Part shown: piece after piece, positions 32,613 to 38,600 of the stretch
How the letters are laid out: each line of letters begins with the position of its first letter
How positions within the stretch are numbered: position 1 is the stretch's first letter
Source: Candidatus Helarchaeota ASGARD archaeon Hel_GB_B
GTDB taxonomy: Archaea; Asgardarchaeota; Lokiarchaeia; Helarchaeales; HEL-GB-B
Length of the DNA: 38,600 nucleotides
Reading direction: 5' to 3'
Assembly (NCBI GenBank): GCA_005191425.1
Contig: SUPR01000023.1
Location: 1 to 38,600 of the forward strand
The notes under the pieces: model-generated
Seen by the model: the letters and a program-made list of their open reading frames with translations, nothing else
Told to the model about the DNA's origin: nothing
Databases searched by the model: none
Translations under genes and position numbers: made by a program

Positions 32613-33950
32613 GTGAAAACATTATGGGTCATTTTTTTGAAATTACTTATAGATCTAAATTCAGCAATAGGTCCATTTTTTAATTTTGAAAAAGATAGAT
32701 TAATTGTTCAGATACACAAAACTTTGAAAGGTTTTATTTTTAAAGAGAGTCTAAAGAAGGCATTAATTAAAAAATTTAATGTTTCAGATATTATTATACA
32801 TTTTTATTCTAAGAATAGAAAATTTTTTTTAGAAATCATATCGAATTATCAATTACCTCAAAAAGAGGAGGTTGTTAATTATTTAAATTTCTTTATTTCT
32901 AATCAAATTTATAAAAATTTAACAAATACTTTTACCCAAAGAAGGATTTTTTATATTACAAAAGAATCAAGGATTCCATTAATAGGTAGTATTTATTTTG
33001 GAATTATAGATAGAGGTACTAATCTTTTACAGATCAGGCCAATTACGGGCTGTATATTAAATTGTCCTTTTTGTAGCGTAGATGAAGGCCCGCGGTCAAA
33101 AACAAGGTGGGTTGATTATATAATTGAACCAAATTATTTATTGGAAGAAATTAAAAAGGTCATTGAATTTAAAAAAGTAAATGATATAGAAATACATTTG
33201 GATGGTCAAGGAGAACCATTAACCTATCCATATCTCATTGATTTGATAAAAAATCTGTCAAAAAATGTGAATATAAAAGTTATTTCAATGCAAACAAATG
33301 GGATTTTACTTAATAAGGAGACAATTTTAAAATTAAAAAAAGCTGGACTTAATAGAATTAATCTATCTTTAAATTCTTTAGACCCAAAAGAAGCAATTTT
33401 TCTGTCAGGTATTGAAAATTATTCTTTAAAAAATATACTTAAAAAAATTGATATAATAAAAAATAGTGGGATGGAACTTCTAATTGCACCGGTAATAATT
33501 CCAGGTATAAATGAGGACCAAATCGAACCAATTATTAAATTGATACTAAAAAAACAAATTAAAAGTAATTGGCCCGTTTTCGGTTTTCAAAATTATATAT
33601 CCTATAGATATGGTAGGAGGATGAAGGCTAAGCCTAAATCATTTTCACAATTCAATAAAGAATTAAGAGATTTAGAAAAAAAATATGATGTTAAACTATT
33701 ACTTTCTCCTAAAGATTTCAATATATATAAAATCAAATCCATAAAAAATCCAATTAAAAAAGGAGAAATAATAGATGCCAAGATAGTATTACCTGGCAGG
33801 ACATATAGAAATGAATTTGAAAGAGAGATGTTAGCTACAGCAAAAAATAGACTAATTCATGTCATTAATTGTAATTATAAAGTAGGAGACATTAAGAAAA
33901 TTCAGATATTTAGGAATAAACACAACATTAATTATGGAAAAATTATTTAA
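32613..33950 (+). CDS. Radical SAM protein with C-terminal TRAM-like domain (COG2100 type)
   Basis: A 445-residue archaeal Fe-S oxidoreductase of unknown reaction. Canonical cluster motif CILNCPFC (C147, C151, C154) within RPITGCILNCPFCSVDEGP; then HLDGQGEPLTYP (SAM-binding GEP) and MQTNGILLNKE. The C-terminus (about 375-440: GEIIDAKIVLPGRTYRNE...) is a small beta domain resembling TRAM, an RNA-binding fold, which hints at an RNA substrate. GTG 32613 is the first start; TTG 32637 is possible. Its stop overlaps the pelota stop by four bases on the other strand. Confidence 0.85.
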   Translation: MKTLWVIFLKLLIDLNSAIGPFFNFEKDRLIVQIHKTLKGFIFKESLKKALIKKFNVSDIIIHFYSKNRKFFLEIISNYQLPQKEEVVNYLNFFISNQIYKNLTNTFTQRRIFYITKESRIPLIGSIYFGIIDRGTNLLQIRPITGCILNCPFCSVDEGPRSKTRWVDYIIEPNYLLEEIKKVIEFKKVNDIEIHLDGQGEPLTYPYLIDLIKNLSKNVNIKVISMQTNGILLNKETILKLKKAGLNRINLSLNSLDPKEAIFLSGIENYSLKNILKKIDIIKNSGMELLIAPVIIPGINEDQIEPIIKLILKKQIKSNWPVFGFQNYISYRYGRRMKAKPKSFSQFNKELRDLEKKYDVKLLLSPKDFNIYKIKSIKNPIKKGEIIDAKIVLPGRTYRNEFEREMLATAKNRLIHVINCNYKVGDIKKIQIFRNKHNINYGKII

Positions 33951-35029
33951 TTAATAGGAAATCTCAATAAAGCAACTATACCACCTAATTTATTAAGTTG
34001 CTCGCCTGCAGGGTGCAATGAACTTATTATTTTTATCTTTCCACCTTTATTTTCAATATTTTTTAAAAGGTTATAAAAATAAGCGCGTTCTTCAATTGAA
34101 CATTCTCTGAATAATTTATCTAAGATTAATAATGTATCAATTGCGCCATATAAATCGGCTTTTTCAATATCATTTATTTTATAGGCAACTGTATTAGTAT
34201 CTTTTCCAATTCGCTGAAAAATTTCGTTTACTAATTCTAATTCTTCATTCAAATTTAAATTTTCCATAATTGTTTTTATTTTCTCACTTTTCAATACTTC
34301 ATATAAACTATTGACATTTGCGCCGCTAGCGGGAATTACAACAATCTTTTTAATCATAGAGTATTTTTGTTCTTGAATATATTTAAAAAACTGCTCTTTG
34401 ATAAAGCCTGGCCCACCAAGTACAATATAATTTATTAATTCACTTGTATTTTCTTTTAAAATATTATAGGCTTCATTGAAGAAGTCTCTTAATGCAGATT
34501 TGTGGTAATTAACTTCGTAATATTTTCCAGGTAGGGAAGTAGTAAAATATTTTATAATTCTAACACCTATATTTGATATTTCTGCTAAAATACACTCACC
34601 TTTGTCTATAAGGACAACTAAAAAATTGGGTTTTTTTGAACTTTCAATAGCTTCATTAATTTTTTCTAAAATATAATGTGGCCAGTCAGTTTTTTTTATT
34701 TTTAATTTAGTGTGAACTTCAATATTTAATGTGTGATAAGAATGTAGAGATATAATGTTTTCGGGTCCGTCTATAATTTTACCTGTGATTCGTAGACGAT
34801 TTGAAAATGCATGAAACCCTAATTTTTCGACCTCAATCCCGACATAAATCCTAACTTTTTCTCCCTTATCAGATCTTGCAAATTCGTTATCTTGTCTAAT
34901 TCGCCTTTTAGTCCATGAATAAACGATATCGCCAGGTGTTATAATATTATAGAGATACCATAAATCGTTTAAATTATCAATCAAAATTTCTATTTCAGAT
35001 TGGTCTAAATTTTCTTCAATAATTTTCAT
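33947..35029 (-). CDS. pelA: Pelota (Dom34) ribosome-rescue factor
   Basis: A 360-residue archaeal Pelota, an eRF1 relative that enters stalled ribosomes and, with ABCE1 and aEF1A, splits them. Domain 1 (about 1-125) has NLNDLWYLYNIITPGDIVYSWTKRRIR and EKLGFHAFSNRLRITGKII. Domain 2 (about 130-260) has VLGGPGFIKEQFF and the NYHKSALRDFF segment. Domain 3 ends with SLHPAGEQLNKLGGIVALLRFPI, the family hallmark. Like other Pelota proteins it lacks the GGQ peptide-release motif. ATG 35029 gives the standard N-terminus. Confidence 0.96.
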   Translation of the reverse strand: MKIIEENLDQSEIEILIDNLNDLWYLYNIITPGDIVYSWTKRRIRQDNEFARSDKGEKVRIYVGIEVEKLGFHAFSNRLRITGKIIDGPENIISLHSYHTLNIEVHTKLKIKKTDWPHYILEKINEAIESSKKPNFLVVLIDKGECILAEISNIGVRIIKYFTTSLPGKYYEVNYHKSALRDFFNEAYNILKENTSELINYIVLGGPGFIKEQFFKYIQEQKYSMIKKIVVIPASGANVNSLYEVLKSEKIKTIMENLNLNEELELVNEIFQRIGKDTNTVAYKINDIEKADLYGAIDTLLILDKLFRECSIEERAYFYNLLKNIENKGGKIKIISSLHPAGEQLNKLGGIVALLRFPIN

Positions 35030-35387
35030 TGTTATTTTTTCTTTATTCTAATTATTTTAAATTGAGATTTAAAAAAGATATTTAAATTAAAAATTTAACT
35101 TCCAACTCATTTTTTTTCTTGTAATCATTAATTTAATTTTGTTTATAATATTAATCCTTTAATTAAATGGCTTCATAAAAATGTTTACCATTTCAAAATG
35201 AAAATAAAAAAGAAAATGAAAGTAAATGAAAATCCCGTTTAATTTTTCAGATTATTACCATCAATTTTGATGTTCGATTAATAATCAAAAGGTTTTAATA
35301 ATTCAAATATAAAAATTAATTGACTTAAATGTATAAATATTCAAATTTATATTCAAGAAATTGTTATTTTTGTTTGAAGGTGTTTTT
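35030..35387. other. AT-rich divergent intergenic region between pelota and hjc
   Basis: About 360 bases without a supportable gene. It holds the hjc promoter on the right and presumably that of pelota on the left. Between 35190 and 35235 there is an A-rich stretch with repeated AAATGAAA words on the + strand. No RNA gene is evident. Confidence 0.5.
35331..35340 (+). promoter_or_regulatory. TATA box for hjc
   Basis: GTATAAATAT, centred about 52 bases before TTG 35388. A transcript starting some 25 bases downstream would have a leader of nearly 30 bases containing the AAGGTG ribosome-binding site at 35377-35382, which fits a TTG start there. Confidence 0.5.
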
Positions 35388-35807
35388 TTGATTAAAAAAG
35401 GAATTAATGTTGAGAGGTCTCTTGTGAAAAAGTTGTGGGAGAATGGTTTTGCAACTATTCGAGTTCCTGCAAGTGGAGCGGGTTCTTCAAGATATCCAAT
35501 GCCAGATATAATTAGTGGTAATGGAAAAAGGTACTTAGCTTTTGAGGTAAAATACACCAGTAATAAAATATTATATGTTGATAAACATGATATTAATGAA
35601 TTAAAGGATTTTTCAGAGATTTTTGGAGCAGAACCATATTTAGCCGTTAAGTTTAATGATGATAAGAAATTTTACTTCTTAATTATAGATGACTTAATTA
35701 TGACAAGGTCAAATAATTATAAAATTACAAGAGAATTGACTTTAGAAAAGGGACTTACTCTAGATATGTTAATCAAAAATAGTATCAAGATTCCCCTAAA
35801 TTGGTAA
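35388..35807 (+). CDS. hjc: Holliday junction resolvase Hjc
   Basis: A 139-residue archaeal junction resolvase of the restriction-endonuclease-like fold, cutting four-way DNA junctions symmetrically as a dimer. Catalytic residues are visible: E9 (NVERSLVKKL), S29 in the RVPASGAGSS loop, D40 (MPDIISGNG), E53 and K55 (AFEVKYT). TTG 35388 is preferred: AAGGTG lies six bases upstream, and the protein then begins MIKKGINVER as usual for Hjc. The longer frame from TTG 35361 adds nine hydrophobic residues. It may cooperate with PINA, HerA and Mre11-Rad50 encoded nearby. Confidence 0.94.
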   Translation: MIKKGINVERSLVKKLWENGFATIRVPASGAGSSRYPMPDIISGNGKRYLAFEVKYTSNKILYVDKHDINELKDFSEIFGAEPYLAVKFNDDKKFYFLIIDDLIMTRSNNYKITRELTLEKGLTLDMLIKNSIKIPLNW

Positions 35808-35852
35808 TGTTAATTTATTTAATAAAATCAGTTTAAATCCCTTAAAAATAAA

Positions 35853-36326
35853 ATGAAAAATATTGATAATAAGATCGAACACCAAAAGGTTCGCGAAATA
35901 AAATTATCAGATTTAACAATTATTAAAAATATAGAGGATATTTGCTTTAAAGAACCGTATTCAACTAGAATACTAGAATTTTTTATTAAAAATAATTTTT
36001 ATCCTTCGGTATTAATTGAGAATAGAGAAACAATTGTTGGATACGCTATAGGACTTTTGAAATTTAATAATTATGCACATGTGGTTTCTATTGCAGTCCA
36101 CCCTAATTATAGAAATTTAGGAAACGGTAGTAAATTATTAAAATCTCTAATAGAAATTTTTAAAAAGAATAATAAATCAAGAGTGCAATTAGAAGTGAGG
36201 GTATCAAATGAGCCAGCTATTAAGTTATATAAAAAATTTAACTTCAAAATTATTGGAATTAAAAAAGAATATTATATTAATAAAGAGAATGCATATTTCA
36301 TGGAACTTAAATTAGATATTCGTTAA
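35853..36326 (+). CDS. rimI: GNAT N-acetyltransferase, RimI/Ard1-like
   Basis: A 157-residue GCN5-related acetyltransferase. Acetyl-CoA-binding motif A is VSIAVHPNYRNLGNGSKLL (near 79-97, with the R-x-x-G-x-G pattern RNLGNG). Motif B is LEVRVSNEPAIKLYKKFNF, and the last strand is KEYYINKENAYFMELKL. The order and spacing match archaeal RimI/Naa10-type enzymes, which acetylate protein N-termini. The substrate is inferred from family similarity only. It sits 45 bases after hjc on the same strand and overlaps the end of surE by four bases. Confidence 0.88.
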   Translation: MKNIDNKIEHQKVREIKLSDLTIIKNIEDICFKEPYSTRILEFFIKNNFYPSVLIENRETIVGYAIGLLKFNNYAHVVSIAVHPNYRNLGNGSKLLKSLIEIFKKNNKSRVQLEVRVSNEPAIKLYKKFNFKIIGIKKEYYINKENAYFMELKLDIR

Positions 36327-37141
36327 AATTGTAAGAATTTATTCAATTCTTTTAAATTTCCCGTAAGGTCCAATAAAATTGGTGAGATTGAGATTTTATA
36401 TTTATTTATAACAATATTTATATCAGAATTATCAGGGACTTTATCTTTAAAATTTTGGAAATTTAATCGTTCATCAAATTTATAAGTATTATCATTAATT
36501 TTTCTAAATAAATAGCCGTAATGAATTCTTGCAATTTCGGTTACAACGAAATCAAAATTTTTTATTCCATATGGGACATTTATTATTAGAAAATCAATTC
36601 CATCCGGTAATTTACCATTATTTAAAATTTTTTCTGCGACCATTCGACTAAAAATAGCTGCTTTGTCATAGGACTTTATATCATTTATTATTCCTTTTGA
36701 ATAATGTTCTTTTTTCTGAAAAAACATAGAAACACAGATTGACGGAATACCCATCATTGCAGCTTCAAGAGAAACAGCTACAGTACCCGAGCTCAAGATG
36801 AAAGACAGTCCCATATTTGCGCCATTATTTATCCCACTTACTATTAAATCGGGGGGTTTTCCTTTTGATTTAAAAATATTAGAAGTTCCTATCAAGCAAG
36901 AATCGGAAGGAGTACCAGAAACAGAGTATACTTCTGAATTATCTATCATTCCTTTTGGGTCTACAGGAGATACAGATATTTCATTATATCGAGATATTTT
37001 TTTCCCGATCCAACTTCGTTCACATGATGGAGCGAAAACAGTTACATCACCAATCTTATCTAATTCGTTTTTAAGAGCATGGAGGCCAGCAGATTCCCAG
37101 CCATCATCATTACACAATAAGATATCAGGCATTTGATACAT
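36323..37141 (-). CDS. surE: SurE 5'/3'-nucleotidase
   Basis: A 272-residue metal-dependent phosphatase of nucleoside monophosphates. Motifs: ILLCNDDGWESAGL with the metal aspartates (7-20), FAPSCERSWIGKKIS, SGTPSDSCLIG, SGINNGANMG, SSGTVAVSLEAAMMGIPSI. Last of a likely three-gene unit with two unknown helical proteins; its ATG 37141 is nine bases after the preceding stop. ATG 37132 (MPDILLCNDDG) is nearer to the usual SurE start. It may supply nucleosides from surplus nucleotides, linking with the nucleotide genes in the window. Confidence 0.94.
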   Translation of the reverse strand: MYQMPDILLCNDDGWESAGLHALKNELDKIGDVTVFAPSCERSWIGKKISRYNEISVSPVDPKGMIDNSEVYSVSGTPSDSCLIGTSNIFKSKGKPPDLIVSGINNGANMGLSFILSSGTVAVSLEAAMMGIPSICVSMFFQKKEHYSKGIINDIKSYDKAAIFSRMVAEKILNNGKLPDGIDFLIINVPYGIKNFDFVVTEIARIHYGYLFRKINDNTYKFDERLNFQNFKDKVPDNSDINIVINKYKISISPILLDLTGNLKELNKFLQF

Positions 37142-37150
37142 ACATCCAGC

Positions 37151-37876
37151 TTAAGGTTTATATTTATCAAATAAAAAATTTAAAAATTTCTCCCTTTTTT
37201 TAGCTTCGTCCTCAAAATTCTTTTTAAATTTTTGATATAAATCATATGCCTCTTTATATATTTTTTTAGCTTTCCTTCTCTGCTCTTCAGCAAACCTACC
37301 GCTCATACTTGTGTAAAATTGCACTTGAAAGAGCCGTTTCTTTATTTCCAAGAGTTGTACTTCAATTTCTGGATTATCTAAATATTTTTTAATGTTTTTC
37401 TCTATAAAAATGCCAATCTGTTCTTGTAAATTTTGAATCAACTCAAATGATTTGTTTATGGCTGAATAAATTTCTTTTTTCAATTCGACATAATTTTTTT
37501 CTTTATAATTAATTTGATAAATAAAAGTAGATTCATAGTCCATACTTTCTTTTAATTGAAATTGGTCTAAATTGTTAAAAATCTTCGGTAATAAAAGATA
37601 TTTAATTTGAGTTGCTATATCTTCAATTATATCTCTTACAGTATTCTCAGAATATTTATCATATAGTTCTTGAGCTAAAGTAAATATGGCGCCTTCAATT
37701 TGATTAAAGCTATGATATAATTTAGTTTGAATGACCACCTTTTTAAAATCTTCATATAATTTAAGGGTAGTCGAGGTTAGCCCATCAGGAGAAAAAAACT
37801 CAATGGTATTTTTATCTTTCCTTTCTCCATCCAAAGATAATTCGAGCATTAATTCATCAATAGATAAAGTAGCCAT
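37151..37876 (-). CDS. 241-residue helical protein, unknown, upstream of surE
   Basis: I do not recognise this protein. Residues 1-50 contain short beta-like stretches (NTIEFFSPDG, STTLKLY). From about 60 to 240 it is almost all helix, with charged heptad-like runs, especially 170-235 (RRKAKKIYKEAYDLYQKFKK), suggesting coiled coil. No membrane segment, cysteine cluster or nucleotide-binding loop. AAGG lies seven bases before ATG 37876. It lies 56 bases after the 121-residue gene and nine bases before surE, so the three are probably one transcript. Confidence 0.75.
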   Translation of the reverse strand: MATLSIDELMLELSLDGERKDKNTIEFFSPDGLTSTTLKLYEDFKKVVIQTKLYHSFNQIEGAIFTLAQELYDKYSENTVRDIIEDIATQIKYLLLPKIFNNLDQFQLKESMDYESTFIYQINYKEKNYVELKKEIYSAINKSFELIQNLQEQIGIFIEKNIKKYLDNPEIEVQLLEIKKRLFQVQFYTSMSGRFAEEQRRKAKKIYKEAYDLYQKFKKNFEDEAKKREKFLNFLFDKYKP

Positions 37877-37932
37877 CTTTAAACCTTTTAATTTTTAAAT
37901 ATTTAATAACCTCATTAAGTTTGAAAAAATAA

Positions 37933-38298
37933 TTATAATTTACGTAAATCATAGAATTCGCGTATTGCCCTTAATATTTTATCGATCTCAATATTTCCTT
38001 TATTATATTCTTGTTGTTCTACAGCTATTTTTAAATTTCGTACTCCTTCATCAATTTTATCAGCAATTTCAAGTAAAGTTGAAATGAGTTTATCTGAAAG
38101 GAAGGTATTTTTTTTAATTTCTTGTTTTAATCGCCATACCCAATTTATTAAGCTATTTAAAAGATTGCTTTTATTTTCCAAACCATCATACTTATATCCA
38201 AAAAAAGCATCTAAGGTTTTACTTTCAATATATTCTATAATATTTTCAATTTTTAATCCTTGTAGAAAAATTTTATCATTATCTGATGGGTCTGACAT
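37933..38298 (-). CDS. 121-residue helical protein, unknown, first gene of the surE unit
   Basis: Not recognised. A small, mostly helical protein: a short acidic start (MSDPSDNDKIF), then amphipathic helices (NIIEYIESKTLDAFFGY; LLNSLINWVWRLKQEI; KLISTLLEIADKIDEGVRNL). The pattern resembles small four-helix-bundle proteins of the HEPN/MNT-partner sort, but no R-x4-6-H motif is present, so that label is not justified. ATG 38298 is the first start. It leads the apparent operon with the 241-residue protein and surE, and is divergent from the HAD gene. Confidence 0.7.
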   Translation of the reverse strand: MSDPSDNDKIFLQGLKIENIIEYIESKTLDAFFGYKYDGLENKSNLLNSLINWVWRLKQEIKKNTFLSDKLISTLLEIADKIDEGVRNLKIAVEQQEYNKGNIEIDKILRAIREFYDLRKL

Positions 38299-38443
38299 CT
38301 GATTTACCTTATTAACAATAGTTTTTAGTAGATTTATAATTTATTTTATATATTTTTAATTTTAAATATATTCCATTTTATAAACTTTAATTTGAATATT
38401 TTAAGAACAAAATTATAAATGAAATTAAATTAATGAAATAGTG

Positions 38444-38600
38444 ATGATAAAAGCAATTTTTTTTGATCTGGACGATTCTCTATTTGATAGCACAAAATTG
38501 GCAGAAAAAGCAAGAAGATCAGGAAGTAAAGCTATATTAGATCTTGGTCTTACTTTAGAATATGATGAAGAAAAGTGTTATAAAATTTTATTAGAAATCA
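38444..38600 (+). CDS. HAD-superfamily hydrolase (partial)
   Basis: Only the first 52 codons are in the window. MIKAIFFDLDDSLFDST is the HAD motif I, with nucleophile Asp8 and acid/base Asp10 in DLDDS. The following helical segment (residues 18-52) fits a C1 cap domain, as in phosphoglycolate-phosphatase/pyrophosphatase-type HADs. GTG overlaps the ATG (GTGATG), so the start could be three bases earlier. The substrate cannot be told from this part. Confidence 0.85.
   Translation, partial: MIKAIFFDLDDSLFDSTKLAEKARRSGSKAILDLGLTLEYDEEKCYKILLEI

Noticed and set aside
37933..38298. HEPN-type toxin subunit for the 121-residue helical protein
   Set aside because: Size and helicity fit, but the R-x4-6-H catalytic motif is missing and there is no nucleotidyltransferase partner.
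1..38600. CRISPR array, expected because of the CARF-domain protein
   Set aside because: I scanned all gaps for evenly spaced 25-40-base repeats and found none; no cas gene is present either.
1..38600. Insertion sequence or integrated element next to the tRNA genes
   Set aside because: No transposase or integrase motif and no duplicated tRNA 3' end was seen anywhere in the window.

Overview
This is a strongly AT-rich, gene-dense stretch of an archaeal chromosome. The archaeal assignment is firm. It rests on archaeal-type ribosomal proteins uL3 and uL4, NurA-HerA-Mre11-Rad50, Hjc, Pelota, a PINA-type PIN/ATPase/KH protein, tRNA introns with bulge-helix-bulge junctions, a tRNA-splicing endonuclease, Sep-tRNA:Cys-tRNA synthase, a fused Fae-Hps enzyme and HdrA. 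The Lys/Ile/Asn-rich proteins, together with HdrA, Fae-Hps and SepCysS, would suit an anaerobic lineage such as Lokiarchaeia-like Asgard archaea. No lineage-defining marker is present, so that placement is only a guess.

Layout. 1-8160: the start of an acyl-CoA synthetase (NDP-forming) gene, an HdrA gene followed by a small membrane protein, a Get3/ArsA ATPase, a lone ABC ATPase, two head-to-head YjbQ-family genes, and an overlapping agmatinase-like/SepCysS pair. 8400-10480: rpl3-rpl4, cut off from the rest of the usual ribosomal operon and facing a 79-residue gene. 11040-13636: an unrecognised 437-residue protein and Fae-Hps. 14132-14655: three tRNA genes, Lys(CUU) with three introns, Thr(CGU) and Leu(GAG). 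14706-20611: GuaA, a phosphodiesterase-like protein, a small membrane protein, RpiA and PINA. 20695-28413: a CARF-wHTH-zinc-ribbon protein divergent from nurA-herA-mre11-rad50. 28566-31307: an EndA-family protein, MtnA and an HTH-phosphoribosyltransferase regulator. 31476-38600: two radical SAM proteins, Pelota, Hjc, a GNAT acetyltransferase, SurE with two unknown helical proteins, and the start of a HAD hydrolase.

Themes. (1) RNA: the Lys tRNA needs three excisions, two at unusual positions, and the only splicing-endonuclease-like gene here appears to lack the catalytic histidine. (2) DNA repair: a CARF-domain protein of the kind that senses cyclic oligonucleotides sits back to back with the end-resection operon, with no CRISPR array or cas gene in the window. 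(3) Pentose and purine metabolism: Fae-Hps can make ribulose 5-phosphate, RpiA converts it to ribose 5-phosphate, and GuaA, SurE, MtnA and a PRPP-binding-fold regulator act on nucleotides or their salvage.

Start codons: many genes look initiated by TTG or GTG behind a clear GGAGG/GGTG ribosome-binding site, so several starts given here are later than the longest open frame. All assignments come from reading motifs by eye; no database search was run.
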